Below are positions 17,418 to 26,785 of a DNA stretch of 64,000 nucleotides, one piece after another (the stretch's first letter is position 1; each line of letters opens with the position of its first letter). The stretch is from Bacteroidota bacterium. Its GTDB lineage: Bacteria > Bacteroidota > Bacteroidia > Chitinophagales > Chitinophagaceae. The stretch is taken from positions 1 to 64,000 of the forward strand of contig JAIUNW010000009.1 of assembly GCA_020161535.1 (NCBI GenBank), read 5' to 3'. The position numbers and the translations under genes were made by a program. The notes below the pieces were generated by a model. It was not told the origin of the DNA. It worked only from the letters and a program-made list of their open reading frames with translations, and did not search any database.

Positions 17418-18758
17418 ATGGTAATCCGCATTTTCTTTCTTTTGCTATTATGGGACTCAGTCACAGCACAGAATGCTGACTGGAAGGAACTTCAGGGTAT
17501 GATCGATGCGGCCCGAAGTTCACCTACTGGCATTGTTACGGTGGCTCGAAATTACACCATAGACAAGCCATTGATTATTCACGCCTGGAATGGAGAAAAA
17601 TATGGCCACGTGTCAATCACCGTCCAAGGCTTCGCAACTATGTGGGACAATGGTAGTCGCTCCGTTATAAAAGCTACGTTTAAAGATGCACCTATTCTAT
17701 CCATCCAAACCGGAAAAGGTGTAATTATCAAAGGATTGTATTTTCTGGGTGGGGGGTCCGATGGTCGCGATTCACGATACTCTCCGTATGCAGCCATTTG
17801 CGTTGATCCTTTTAGCGGTCAGCTACCGCCTGATGGTGGTTACCCAGGTTTGAAAGAATGGTACCGTGGACCCCAAACCAGAGGAGGGTCCACGGGTCTA
17901 CGAATAGAAGATTGCAGTTTCGATAAAGTAACCACAGGATTTATTTCTTCACCAAACGGATACACACAGAATGCAGAAATCATCACCCTGCAAAATATTC
18001 GCAGTTATGATGTTAAATATGTTATAGTGGGTTGCCAGGCGCAAGAAAAAATGAACCGGGTCATTAACCTAGGCGCATGGGGTCCTAGCAATTGTGTTTT
18101 TGCCTTCAACCTGTATGGCGCACAACAGCCGGGACAGTGGATTGTAGACGGCGTCAATATTGCTGGCAGCGTTGATAGTATTATTCGTCGGTCTTCTGTT
18201 GGTTGGGGCGCTATGCTTATGAAAAATGTATTTGCAGAATCCATTAAAAGCATAGGCTGGTGGTATGCAGGCAGTGGAGATGTTTTAAGTGAATCTTTGA
18301 TCAACTTAAAGGAACCTGAAGTACTTGGGTATTTTCCTGAAGATGCGCTTCGCGGCCGATACCTTAAAATACAAGATGTCAATATCAGGTATTATGGACG
18401 CACGGAAACCCCCATGTTACTTCAATGGGTTGATACTGTAATTGGTGGCGGTTTTTACGTGCCACCTGTAGTAGGTAATTACGGTTGGGACAAATTGTAT
18501 GGTTACAGTATCGATGTACCATTTGAATTCGAGACCAAACCAAATCTTGTCAAAAATCACCAGGGTACTTTAACGATCAAACCAGGAAAACCTATTGCAC
18601 CCGGCGATCATATCTTTTTTATGCAAAATGGTGATTGGAAATACATGGGCCAGGGTGAAGTGGAAAAAGTTGAAGGCAGAAAAGTGTTTCTCAGATATAT
18701 TTCCCCTTCAATTGTAAATATGAGTACTTATCTGATTGGCGTCTACCGTAAGAAATAA
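17418..18758 (+). CDS. Secreted beta-helix (pectate-lyase-like) protein
   Basis: The 446-residue protein starts with a clean signal peptide, MVIRIFFLLLLWDSVTAQ. Residues 45-330 show turn-and-strand repeats such as VIIKGLYFLGG, LRIEDCSFDKV and ITLQNIRSYDV, typical of a right-handed parallel beta-helix of the pectin-lyase fold. The last 80 residues look like a beta-sandwich. The fold suggests a carbohydrate lyase, hydrolase or binding protein outside the cytoplasm. No catalytic residues can be named and no T9SS tail is visible. The frame is open to TTG 17388, but ATG 17418 fits the signal peptide. It is divergent from the polysaccharide operon and shares its AT-rich composition. Confidence 0.6.
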   Translation: MVIRIFFLLLLWDSVTAQNADWKELQGMIDAARSSPTGIVTVARNYTIDKPLIIHAWNGEKYGHVSITVQGFATMWDNGSRSVIKATFKDAPILSIQTGKGVIIKGLYFLGGGSDGRDSRYSPYAAICVDPFSGQLPPDGGYPGLKEWYRGPQTRGGSTGLRIEDCSFDKVTTGFISSPNGYTQNAEIITLQNIRSYDVKYVIVGCQAQEKMNRVINLGAWGPSNCVFAFNLYGAQQPGQWIVDGVNIAGSVDSIIRRSSVGWGAMLMKNVFAESIKSIGWWYAGSGDVLSESLINLKEPEVLGYFPEDALRGRYLKIQDVNIRYYGRTETPMLLQWVDTVIGGGFYVPPVVGNYGWDKLYGYSIDVPFEFETKPNLVKNHQGTLTIKPGKPIAPGDHIFFMQNGDWKYMGQGEVEKVEGRKVFLRYISPSIVNMSTYLIGVYRKK

Positions 18759-18837
18759 CCGCTTTAAGCCGTCACATGATCATTTATGATGCCTTTTTAT
18801 TTGTTATGTACTAACTTTTCCACCCTAAACACCTCCC

Positions 18838-20001
18838 TTGCAACGCTACTACTCCCTCGATGTCTTCCGCGGCGCCACTGTCTGCCTCATGATCCTGGTC
18901 AATAACCCGGGCTCCTGGTCGTTTATCTACCCGCCGCTCAGGCACGCGCCCTGGCATGGCTGCACCCCCACCGACCTGGTATTTCCGTTTTTTCTATTTG
19001 CCGTGGGCAATGCCCTCAGCTTCGTGATGCCCAAAATGGAAGCCCTACCTACCGGCCAGGCCGTGGCCAAAATCGGCAAGCGCGGCGCCCTCATCTTTGG
19101 CATCGGCCTGCTGCTGAACTGGTACCCCTTTGTGCAATGGCACGATGACCAACTCATCACTAAGTCTTTGGAGAATTTGCGCATTTTCGGCGTGCTGCAA
19201 CGCATCGGCATCGTATATAGCCTGGCTGCCCTGGTTCTCTATTTTTTCAAAACACGCGGCGCCACCTATATCGCGATGTTAATTTTGATCGGCTACTGGT
19301 TGATTACGCGCTTCGGCGGATATGCCGCTGCCGATGGCAGCATTGATCCGTATTCGCTGGAAGGCTTCTGGGGCACCCATCTCGACCGGACACTGCTGGG
19401 CGAAAACCATCTATACCACGGCGAAGGGGTTGCTTTCGATCCCGAAGGCATCGCTTCTACCCTGCCGGCCATCGCACAGGTGATTTTCGGTTTTCTCGTG
19501 GGACAATACATCCAACTCAAAGGAAAAACCGAATCGATGGTGGCCAATCTCTTTGTATCCGGACTGGTGCTTTGGATCGCCGGCATGGCCTGGGGACTCG
19601 AATTCCCCATCAACAAAAAAATTTGGAGCAGTTCGTACACGCTGTATACCTCCGGTCTCGCTACCATGCTGCTGGCCGCCTTGATTCAACTCATTGAATT
19701 CAGGAACTGGAACGGCACCTGGAGTCGCTTCTTTGCCGTATTCGGCAAAAACCCGCTTTTCATTTTTGTGATGAGCGCCCTGGTGCCGAAAACACTGGCC
19801 TTGGTTCGCATCGCCGACGGTGTCAACGCAGATGGATCGGTGAAATATTTGTCGCCCCTGAGCTGGTTTTACCAGCACATTTGCGCACCCGTGAGCAGCA
19901 AGCCTGAAAATGGTTCACTGTTGTATGCCGTCATTTTCATCTCGGTATTTTGGGCCATGGCCTGGTGGCTCGACAAACGAAAGATCTATATCAAAGTATA
20001 G
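18838..20001 (+). CDS. NagX/HGSNAT-like membrane acyltransferase (DUF5009)
   Basis: The 387-residue membrane protein begins RYYSLDVFRGATVCLMILVNNPG, the conserved opening of the heparan-alpha-glucosaminide N-acetyltransferase-like family, and has about ten hydrophobic helices, with HAPWHGCTPTDLVFPFFLFAVG early on. Bacterial relatives (NagX) are linked to uptake and modification of amino sugars. The start appears to be TTG at 18838, because the conserved motif begins two residues later and no ATG precedes it. Its stop is five bases from the stop of the convergent cytochrome gene. Confidence 0.85.
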   Translation: MQRYYSLDVFRGATVCLMILVNNPGSWSFIYPPLRHAPWHGCTPTDLVFPFFLFAVGNALSFVMPKMEALPTGQAVAKIGKRGALIFGIGLLLNWYPFVQWHDDQLITKSLENLRIFGVLQRIGIVYSLAALVLYFFKTRGATYIAMLILIGYWLITRFGGYAAADGSIDPYSLEGFWGTHLDRTLLGENHLYHGEGVAFDPEGIASTLPAIAQVIFGFLVGQYIQLKGKTESMVANLFVSGLVLWIAGMAWGLEFPINKKIWSSSYTLYTSGLATMLLAALIQLIEFRNWNGTWSRFFAVFGKNPLFIFVMSALVPKTLALVRIADGVNADGSVKYLSPLSWFYQHICAPVSSKPENGSLLYAVIFISVFWAMAWWLDKRKIYIKV

Positions 20002-20006
20002 AAGGG

Positions 20007-21440
20007 TCAATTCACTTTCACTTCGCTGGTATCACCGGGCAACATAGGCAGGCGGTAGCCGCCACTGTCGATCTTCACGGCCGGCCATTGTTCTTGCAAC
20101 ACACGCATATCGGCGCCAGCCAGACCCGTTTGGTACAAATACAATTGTTGCAAGGCTTTGAGCGATTGCAGGTTCTTCACGCCCGCAGCAGTGACAGGAT
20201 TACCCGTCAGGTTCAACGATTGTAGTTTGCTGAAAGCGCCCAGCTTTTGCAGCAGGGCATCAGTCAGTTTACAATAAGGCAACTCAAGCCTTTGTATATC
20301 GGTACAAGCCGACAGTATATCCATCCCTTTCGGCGTGAGTGGATAATGATCAAGCCGCAGGTTCAATACCTGTTTGGCGACCGGTGCCAGTAAGGCCAGG
20401 GTAACTTCGTTTTTTTCAAATGCACCCACAAAACTCAACGTTAACCAATTACTGCCCTGGGCCACCGGAATAGCGGTTACGCCTGCCCGTTGCAGGGCAT
20501 TCAACGCAGCTGTATCGGCGGCCGGTGGTTCGGGCGATGGCAGGTTGCTATTGCTGCCCGCCTCTGCATCGGTAGCGCCCGTGGCGAGTCGCACCAGCAA
20601 AGCCTTGACTTCCGCCGTTTGCTGCAGGTGCCCGATGCGCGCGGTATCAGATCCGCCGGTGGCTACCCACCAATGCAAGATTTTTATTTCGTCGGCCGTC
20701 AGTTGCGTCTTTTCGCGCGGCGGCATATGGTCTTTGTTGTCGATCGGCAATTGTATGCGACCCACCAGGCCGCTTTCTTCCGGTTTGCCCGGCGCCAATG
20801 CCACGCCATCTTCACCACCTTTTAACATATATCGAATATCGTCGAGTCGCAGTTTGCCTTTCTGCTTGTTTTCACCATGACAACTGTAACAACGCGCTTC
20901 CAAAATCGGTTGTACAAGACCGTTATAGAGTACGGCCGTATCGGGGTTCTCCAGTTTTGCGATCACCGGTCCCTTGCCGGCACCGGCCTGCAGCGCTTCC
21001 TGCAGGTAATCCTCGCCATGGGTAAGCGATCCACCCATATGCCCGGTAACGGTGACCAGCGCCAATACAGCGGCTGAAACCCCGCGCCGCCAATATTTCG
21101 GCTGGGAGGATGCGTCGCTGACAACGCTCGCCGGCTGCCGCCGCACCAGCCACCACAAAATGCCCGAGGCAACAGCCGTAGCAATGCCCATCCAACGATG
21201 CTGGTCCACCAGGTCGCCTTCGTAATCGCCACTGGCGGCCAATAACCAGCCACTACTGCAACTGAACAGCGCCGACAACATTCCCCAGAACAACATGATT
21301 TGTATGGCAGGCTTCAACTGCGCATACTTATCACCGTTAGTGAGCCATATAAAGCCTGCAGCCAGCACCAGGATGCCCACGGGAAAATGCACCAGTATCG
21401 GATGGAAGCGCGCAAAGAGATCAGCAATAGTCAGCAACAT
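20007..21440 (-). CDS. DUF2231 membrane / PSCyt1 cytochrome / leucine-rich protein
   Basis: The 477-residue protein has three parts. Residues 1-135 hold four hydrophobic helices beginning FHPILVHFPVGILVLAAGF (DUF2231-like). A planctomycete-type cytochrome c domain follows with one heme site, CYSCH at 184-188, and HMPPREKTQLTADEIKILHWWV, where the Met may be the distal ligand. Residues 330-450 contain leucine-rich repeats such as LQSLNLTGNPVTAAGVKNL. It is the last gene of the five-gene cytochrome operon, three bases after the TIM-barrel gene. It probably passes electrons at the inner membrane. The role of the LRR part is unknown. Confidence 0.85.
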   Translation of the reverse strand: MLLTIADLFARFHPILVHFPVGILVLAAGFIWLTNGDKYAQLKPAIQIMLFWGMLSALFSCSSGWLLAASGDYEGDLVDQHRWMGIATAVASGILWWLVRRQPASVVSDASSQPKYWRRGVSAAVLALVTVTGHMGGSLTHGEDYLQEALQAGAGKGPVIAKLENPDTAVLYNGLVQPILEARCYSCHGENKQKGKLRLDDIRYMLKGGEDGVALAPGKPEESGLVGRIQLPIDNKDHMPPREKTQLTADEIKILHWWVATGGSDTARIGHLQQTAEVKALLVRLATGATDAEAGSNSNLPSPEPPAADTAALNALQRAGVTAIPVAQGSNWLTLSFVGAFEKNEVTLALLAPVAKQVLNLRLDHYPLTPKGMDILSACTDIQRLELPYCKLTDALLQKLGAFSKLQSLNLTGNPVTAAGVKNLQSLKALQQLYLYQTGLAGADMRVLQEQWPAVKIDSGGYRLPMLPGDTSEVKVN

Positions 21441-21443
21441 GGA

Positions 21444-22400
21444 TCAGGAATATCTTTTTCGGAGTAATTGCATCATATACACATTCACTGCCCACTGGTC
21501 GGCCAGGGGCTTGCGGGTATAGGGTTCGGTGGGCATATAGTCCGGCGGACCAAACTCAGTGAGTATCGTGGTTGTTTTGCCGTTTGCTTTTTGGCGCTTG
21601 ATGACTTCGTCCCACCAGCCCAGGTGCTGTGCTACGATCTTCTCCCATTCGGGCGCCCGCGGATCATTCACTTGCGGCCCTTCGGGATGACCCACACGGG
21701 CATGTATATGCGCCGTTCTTTGCAGGGCAAGCTGCACGGTATCGGCCTGATCGGTCAACATGCTTTCATGCACATTGCACCAATGCGAAATATCAAGGGT
21801 GAGTTTCAACTCTTGAAATCTTTCCATATAACGGCGAGCCACATGCGCAGCAAACAGGATGCGGCTGCGATGGGTTTCATGGTAAATGGGCACGCCGCTG
21901 GCTTTTGTTTTCTCGATGGTGAACCGGATGAATTCGCTGTTTGCTTCCTCGCTGAACCAATCGCGCCCCGAATGACAATTAATATACAAGGGCTTCAACT
22001 GCGGGTGACCGGTAGCTGCATCCACTGCTTTTTTGAATGTCGCCAGGTGCTGCGTGGGGTCGGCTTCATATCCCCCGCATAAAAAACCCACTTTCAAGCC
22101 GGTTGTTTGCAGCGCTTTCAGCAACAGGTCCTGGTCTTTCTTTTCATTCGGCCACCATAACTCAATGCCATCATAACCGGCCTTTGCGGCGGCTTCACAA
22201 AATTGCAAGCTGTTGCCATCAAAGCCCCAGTTGGTGGCCAATAGCAATACCGACTTGTCGGCGGCCGCTTCTTTGTGGCCAACAGTCCGGCTGTCGTCAA
22301 CTGCCCGCGTTTTATGGTCACCTGCCAGCAGGTTCATTTCACCGAGCGCCAGCAGGGCACCGGTTAATCCGCCCGCTTTTATAAATGCTTTCCTGTTCAT
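21444..22400 (-). CDS. Exported sugar isomerase/epimerase-like TIM barrel
   Basis: The 318-residue protein has an N-terminal export signal (MNRKAFIKAGGLTGALLALGEM) without a proper twin arginine, then a xylose-isomerase-like TIM barrel. Likely metal ligands are in GYDGIELWWPNE (Glu), IYHETHRSR, LTLDISHWCNVHE and TILTEFGPPDYMP. Relatives isomerise or epimerise sugars or 3-keto-sugars. It lies in the cytochrome operon, and a homologous Tat-exported barrel is encoded at 33.0 kb. Substrate is unknown. Confidence 0.85.
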   Translation of the reverse strand: MNRKAFIKAGGLTGALLALGEMNLLAGDHKTRAVDDSRTVGHKEAAADKSVLLLATNWGFDGNSLQFCEAAAKAGYDGIELWWPNEKKDQDLLLKALQTTGLKVGFLCGGYEADPTQHLATFKKAVDAATGHPQLKPLYINCHSGRDWFSEEANSEFIRFTIEKTKASGVPIYHETHRSRILFAAHVARRYMERFQELKLTLDISHWCNVHESMLTDQADTVQLALQRTAHIHARVGHPEGPQVNDPRAPEWEKIVAQHLGWWDEVIKRQKANGKTTTILTEFGPPDYMPTEPYTRKPLADQWAVNVYMMQLLRKRYS

Positions 22401-22412
22401 CGTTCTTTTTTA

Positions 22413-22437
22413 ACCCGTCGGGTACTACCCGTCGGGT
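22413..22437. repeat. Palindromic repeat, tandem direct copy
   Basis: Two copies of ACCCGTCGGGT (22413-22423 and 22427-22437) in the same orientation are separated by ACT, in the 55-base gap between two genes of one operon. Each unit is itself a near palindrome (ACCCG-T-CGGGT). It belongs to the family seen at 28.9, 30.1 and 56.5 kb. Confidence 0.85.
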
Positions 22438-22455
22438 GAAACCTTAAACCTACTC

Positions 22456-23970
22456 TTATGCAATGATCTCCCGAATCACCCGCCCGCTCACATCCGTTAA
22501 CCGGAAGGGTCTGCCCTGGAAGGGATAGGTGAAGGCCTCATGGTCAAAACCCATCTGGTTCAAAATCGTTGCCTGGATATCAAATGCTTCCACGCGGCCA
22601 CTCACCCCATAATAACCAATCTCATCGGTTTCACCATAGGTGTACCCTTTCTTCACGCCACCGCCCGCCATCCAAATGGTAAAGGCTTCGGTATGGTGAT
22701 CGCGGCCCTTGAATGGATTCACCGCACCATTGCGATTTTCCATCATGGGCGTGCGGCCAAACTCACCACCCCATACCACCAGGGTCTCGTCGAGCAAACC
22801 ACGCTGTTTCAAATCCAGCAACAAGGCGGTTACACATTTATCCATCGACCGATATTTATTGATCATACCGATGTTCAGCGAATTACCGGCATGGTCACCG
22901 TGCGCGTCCCAGCCCCAGTCGAACAACTGTACATACCGCACGCCTTTCTCCACCAGCTTGCGGGCTAGCAACACATTGTTCGCCAGGCAGCTCTTGCCCG
23001 GCTTCGTGCCATACATCTCATGAATATAATCGGGCTCGTCATTAATGTCCATCACTTCCGGCGCCGCGATCTGCATGCGATAGGCCATTTCGTATTGCGA
23101 AATGCGCGACAATATTTCGGGATCCTTATAATCGTCGTAGCTCTGCTGGTTGGCTTTGTTGATGGCGTCGATGCTCGCTTTGCGCAGATCGCGGCTCATG
23201 CCATTGGGGTCTTTGATAAAGAGTACCGGATCGCCTTCACTGCGGCATTGCACGCCCTGGTACACCGAAGGCAAAAAGCCGCTGCCCCAAACCGATTTGC
23301 CTGCATCGGGAAAATTGCCACCACTGGTCAGCACCACAAACCCGGGAAGGTTTTGGTTTTCGGTACCGAGGCCGTAGGTGATCCAGCTACCCATGCTTGG
23401 CCGACCCAATCGGGCGCTGCCGGTATGTACCAGTAACTGCGCCGGCGCGTGGTTGAACTGATCGGTCTTTACCGCTTTCAGAAAACTGATCTCATCTACC
23501 ACCGTGCTAAGGTGCGGCAGGTGTTCGCTGATCCAGGTTCGGCTTTCACCGTGTTGCGCAAATTTGGCTTGCGGACCTAACATCTTGGGAACACCCCGGA
23601 TAAAGGCGAATTGTTTGCCGGCAAGCAGGCTCGGCGGACAATCCTGCCCGTCCATCTTTGCGAGTTCTGGTTTATAATCGAACAACTCCAGCGGCGATGG
23701 TGCGCCAGCCATATGCAAATAAATCACCGATCGCGCCTTGCCCAAAAACGGCGGCGCCTTTGGTAACAATGGCCGCGCCGGATCAAAAGCAATCAGGCCG
23801 CTGTCGGCACGTCGCGAACCTGCACCACAGCCACCCAACAAACTACCCATCGCCAATGCACCCAGCCCCATAGCCGATTCTTTCAAAAAATGCCTGCGCG
23901 ACTGCACCTGAAGCTGCGCCAAACGCGCTTCTTCGGCAAGGCGTTGGTTGATAAAATCTTGCGTTGTCAT
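22456..23970 (-). CDS. DUF1501 exported protein
   Basis: The 504-residue protein has a twin-arginine signal, RRHFLKESAMGLGAL (residues 25-39), with LLGGC ending at Cys48 that could make it a lipoprotein. The body matches the DUF1501 family, which has an alkaline-phosphatase/sulfatase-like fold, with VIYLHMAGAPSPLELFDYKP, YVQLFDWGWDAHGDHAGN, VVWGGEFGRTP and GRDHHTEAFTIWMAGGGV. DUF1501 genes almost always pair with a PSD1-type cytochrome gene, as here with the gene 37 bases upstream. The reaction is not established. Confidence 0.92.
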   Translation of the reverse strand: MTTQDFINQRLAEEARLAQLQVQSRRHFLKESAMGLGALAMGSLLGGCGAGSRRADSGLIAFDPARPLLPKAPPFLGKARSVIYLHMAGAPSPLELFDYKPELAKMDGQDCPPSLLAGKQFAFIRGVPKMLGPQAKFAQHGESRTWISEHLPHLSTVVDEISFLKAVKTDQFNHAPAQLLVHTGSARLGRPSMGSWITYGLGTENQNLPGFVVLTSGGNFPDAGKSVWGSGFLPSVYQGVQCRSEGDPVLFIKDPNGMSRDLRKASIDAINKANQQSYDDYKDPEILSRISQYEMAYRMQIAAPEVMDINDEPDYIHEMYGTKPGKSCLANNVLLARKLVEKGVRYVQLFDWGWDAHGDHAGNSLNIGMINKYRSMDKCVTALLLDLKQRGLLDETLVVWGGEFGRTPMMENRNGAVNPFKGRDHHTEAFTIWMAGGGVKKGYTYGETDEIGYYGVSGRVEAFDIQATILNQMGFDHEAFTYPFQGRPFRLTDVSGRVIREIIA

Positions 23971-24007
23971 GAAAATATTATCTGGTTAAGGCCTACGACG
24001 GTCAGCT

Positions 24008-26764
24008 TTATTTTGTTATCACTTCGTCTAAATTCATCATTGCATTTGCAACCACGGTCAGCGCGGCCAATTCGGGATTGGCGTTGTTATTGGCGGGCAG
24101 AAAAGCAATGGCTTTATCCGGATGTGATTTGAATTCGGTTAGGGATTGCCGGTAGAGATCTGTAAACACCTGCAAGGTTTTCGGCGCGATTGTTTTGTAA
24201 AGCAACAATTCGTACCCGCGACTGATTTGCTTTGCCGGATCACTACCTGCTTCGGTTGTCATCCGTTGCGCAAAATGACGCGACATATCGATAAAGGCCG
24301 AATCGTTTAATGTAGTGAGGGCCTGTAAGGGCGTATTGGTGCGGATGCGCCGCGCACTGCAAACATTTCGTTGCGCCGCATCAAAACCGATACTGCTTGG
24401 GTAAGGCGATGATCTCTTCCAATAGGTGTACACCGCGCGACGGTATTGGTCTTCGCCCTGGCTCTGGTGCCAGCGGGCACCGTTATAAGGCGATAACCAA
24501 ATACCATCCGGTTGATACGGCATTACACCCGGACCATACATTTTATAACTGATGAGTCCGCTAGCAGCCAATGCCTGGTCGCGAATTTGTTCGGCGCTTA
24601 ATCGCACCCTTGGGCCGCGTGCATACAATTTGTTGGCGGCATCTTCGGCGGCTTTGTCGTTCCAGCGCGCATCTTGCCTGTAGGTGGCACTCATCACCAT
24701 TTCCTTCAGCAATTGTTTCATGTTCCATTTATAATCGTTCATGAAACGATAGCTGAGTTGATCGAGCAGGGCCTGGTGTGTAGGACTGACACCCTGTGTA
24801 CCCATGTCTTCGAGGGTTTCCACTATGCCGGTGCCAAAGAGTTGCTCCCAGAAACGATTCACCAGGGTACGACTCAGCAGCGGATTTCTTTTATCAGTTA
24901 ACCACTGGGCAAGTCCGAGGCGATTGGCGGGTGCATTGGCCGGTTGCGCAAACCGTAACACGGCAGGTACCGCCGGCGTTACATCCTTTCCTTTCAAGTG
25001 CCGGTTGCCTCGCTCCCATACATAGGTGCTGTGTTGCCAGGCAGCAGGGTTTTCCTGCATGATGGGAATACCGCTTGTATTGGTGTTTACTAACAGTCTT
25101 GTATAGTCGCTTTTAGCCTGCTGATAACCCGGTGCATTTTTGCCCGGTAGCGAAGGTTGAAAACTGAAAAAGTCAAAAAAGACCAGCAGGGGTGGATTTT
25201 TGCCAGGTTCCGGTTTAAAAGCCGATGATTTGAAATGCATGAAAACATCGTGTATACCTGACTGTTGGGGGAAGTTAAACAGTTGGCGTTTCCACTTATC
25301 TTCTTTGGCTACCGGCACGCGTGCGAAAACCGGACCGTTCATGGAATCGAGGTGCAGGTCGATCACTGCGCCCGATTGATAACAAACCACCTGCATCATG
25401 CCTTCGTCGGCTTTTTCCAAATTCGCTTTGGGTAAGCGCGCCCAACCATCGTTGAACATCGCCAGGTTGCCATTGTTGTTGATGATGGTTGCGTTTTTCA
25501 AACTATCTGCCCGGAAGCTATTGATCGCCGGCTGAAAAGTTTGCACCAAGGTTTTCACGCGTTTGGCTTCGGTTGTGCCTGCCTGTTGTTGCACCCACTG
25601 CGTGAGCATGGTCAGGCTATTTCTATCACTGTCGCTAAATTGCCGCAAATAGGGTGCTTCTGAAGAAACATCTTCATCACGGTTATTATCGAAATAAGCC
25701 AGGAACTGGTAGTATTCGTCGTGCCGGAACGGGTCGTACGGATGGCTATGGCATTGCACGCAGGCAAATGTGGAACTCAGTAATCCTTCCCAGGTTGTAT
25801 TCACGCGATCGAGGTTACCCGAATTGCGAAACTCTTCATTATCGGTACCACCTTCGTCGTTATTCGGTGCATTGCGATGAAAGGTAGTGGCTATTAGTTG
25901 TGCATCTGTTGGATCAGGCAACAGATCGCCCGCAATTTGTTCATTGATGAATTGATCATAGGGCATGTTGTTGTTGAAAGCCCTGATCACCCAGTCGCGA
26001 TAAGCCCATACATTTCGACCCTGGTCTGATTCATATCCCTTGGTGTCGGCATAACGCGCAAGGTCCAGCCACATACTGGTCCACTTTTCACCGAATCGTT
26101 CCGACGCCAATAAACTATCCACGAGTTGTTCGTATGCGTTGGGGTCTTTGCTTTCGAGAAAATGTTTGCTCTGTTCATTGGTCGGATAGGTGCCAATGAG
26201 GTCGAGGCTGACCCTTCTCAACAGGGTTGCTTTGTCAGCTTCTTTATTGGGTTGCAGGTTGTTCGCGGCAAGTTTCTCACCAATAAAGGCGTCGATTTCA
26301 TTGACGCCCCATGGGCCGTTTTTATCGGGACTTTCAACATTTACTTTCGGTATGGTTTGTTGTTTCACCGGCAGGTAAGCCCAGTGATCGCCCCATTTTG
26401 CACCCTGTTTTACCCAACGTTTCAGCAGTGCGATCTCTTCTGCAGGCAGCGGTTCGTGTTTGTAGGGCATGCGCTGCTCGGGGTCTTTGACAGTTAATCT
26501 TCTGATGAATTCACTGTGATCGGGATCGCCGGGAATGATGGCCGGTTTACCTGATTCGGTATTGGCCAAAGCCTCTTCCCTGAACAGCAAACTGAAACCG
26601 CCTTTGGCGCGAACGCCACCATGACAGGATAAACAGTTTTTATTGAGGATGGGTTTGACCTCGGCGCTAAAATCGACCGCGTCGTCTTTGGAGAAAAAGG
26701 CAAACGACCCTGCAATGGCCGCCACCCCTGCTACCACTAACCAGGCTTTTTTATTGGCAAACAT
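24008..26764 (-). CDS. PSCyt1-DUF1549-DUF1553 (PSD1) di-heme protein
   Basis: The 918-residue protein begins with one hydrophobic export segment (residues 8-25), then the PSCyt1 cytochrome domain with CLSCH at 44-48, the DUF1549 domain with a second heme site CVQCH at about 335-339 in the family motif CHSHPYDPF, and a C-terminal DUF1553 domain (NPLLSRTLVNRFWEQLFG, RRAVYTYWKR). I start at ATG 26764; an upstream TTG would add three residues. It should act in the periplasm in electron transfer, with the DUF1501 partner. Such pairs are abundant in Planctomycetes and occur in Bacteroidota. Substrate is unknown. Confidence 0.93.
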   Translation of the reverse strand: MFANKKAWLVVAGVAAIAGSFAFFSKDDAVDFSAEVKPILNKNCLSCHGGVRAKGGFSLLFREEALANTESGKPAIIPGDPDHSEFIRRLTVKDPEQRMPYKHEPLPAEEIALLKRWVKQGAKWGDHWAYLPVKQQTIPKVNVESPDKNGPWGVNEIDAFIGEKLAANNLQPNKEADKATLLRRVSLDLIGTYPTNEQSKHFLESKDPNAYEQLVDSLLASERFGEKWTSMWLDLARYADTKGYESDQGRNVWAYRDWVIRAFNNNMPYDQFINEQIAGDLLPDPTDAQLIATTFHRNAPNNDEGGTDNEEFRNSGNLDRVNTTWEGLLSSTFACVQCHSHPYDPFRHDEYYQFLAYFDNNRDEDVSSEAPYLRQFSDSDRNSLTMLTQWVQQQAGTTEAKRVKTLVQTFQPAINSFRADSLKNATIINNNGNLAMFNDGWARLPKANLEKADEGMMQVVCYQSGAVIDLHLDSMNGPVFARVPVAKEDKWKRQLFNFPQQSGIHDVFMHFKSSAFKPEPGKNPPLLVFFDFFSFQPSLPGKNAPGYQQAKSDYTRLLVNTNTSGIPIMQENPAAWQHSTYVWERGNRHLKGKDVTPAVPAVLRFAQPANAPANRLGLAQWLTDKRNPLLSRTLVNRFWEQLFGTGIVETLEDMGTQGVSPTHQALLDQLSYRFMNDYKWNMKQLLKEMVMSATYRQDARWNDKAAEDAANKLYARGPRVRLSAEQIRDQALAASGLISYKMYGPGVMPYQPDGIWLSPYNGARWHQSQGEDQYRRAVYTYWKRSSPYPSSIGFDAAQRNVCSARRIRTNTPLQALTTLNDSAFIDMSRHFAQRMTTEAGSDPAKQISRGYELLLYKTIAPKTLQVFTDLYRQSLTEFKSHPDKAIAFLPANNNANPELAALTVVANAMMNLDEVITK

Positions 26765-26785
26765 CGTTTTCAAGATAATTCATTT

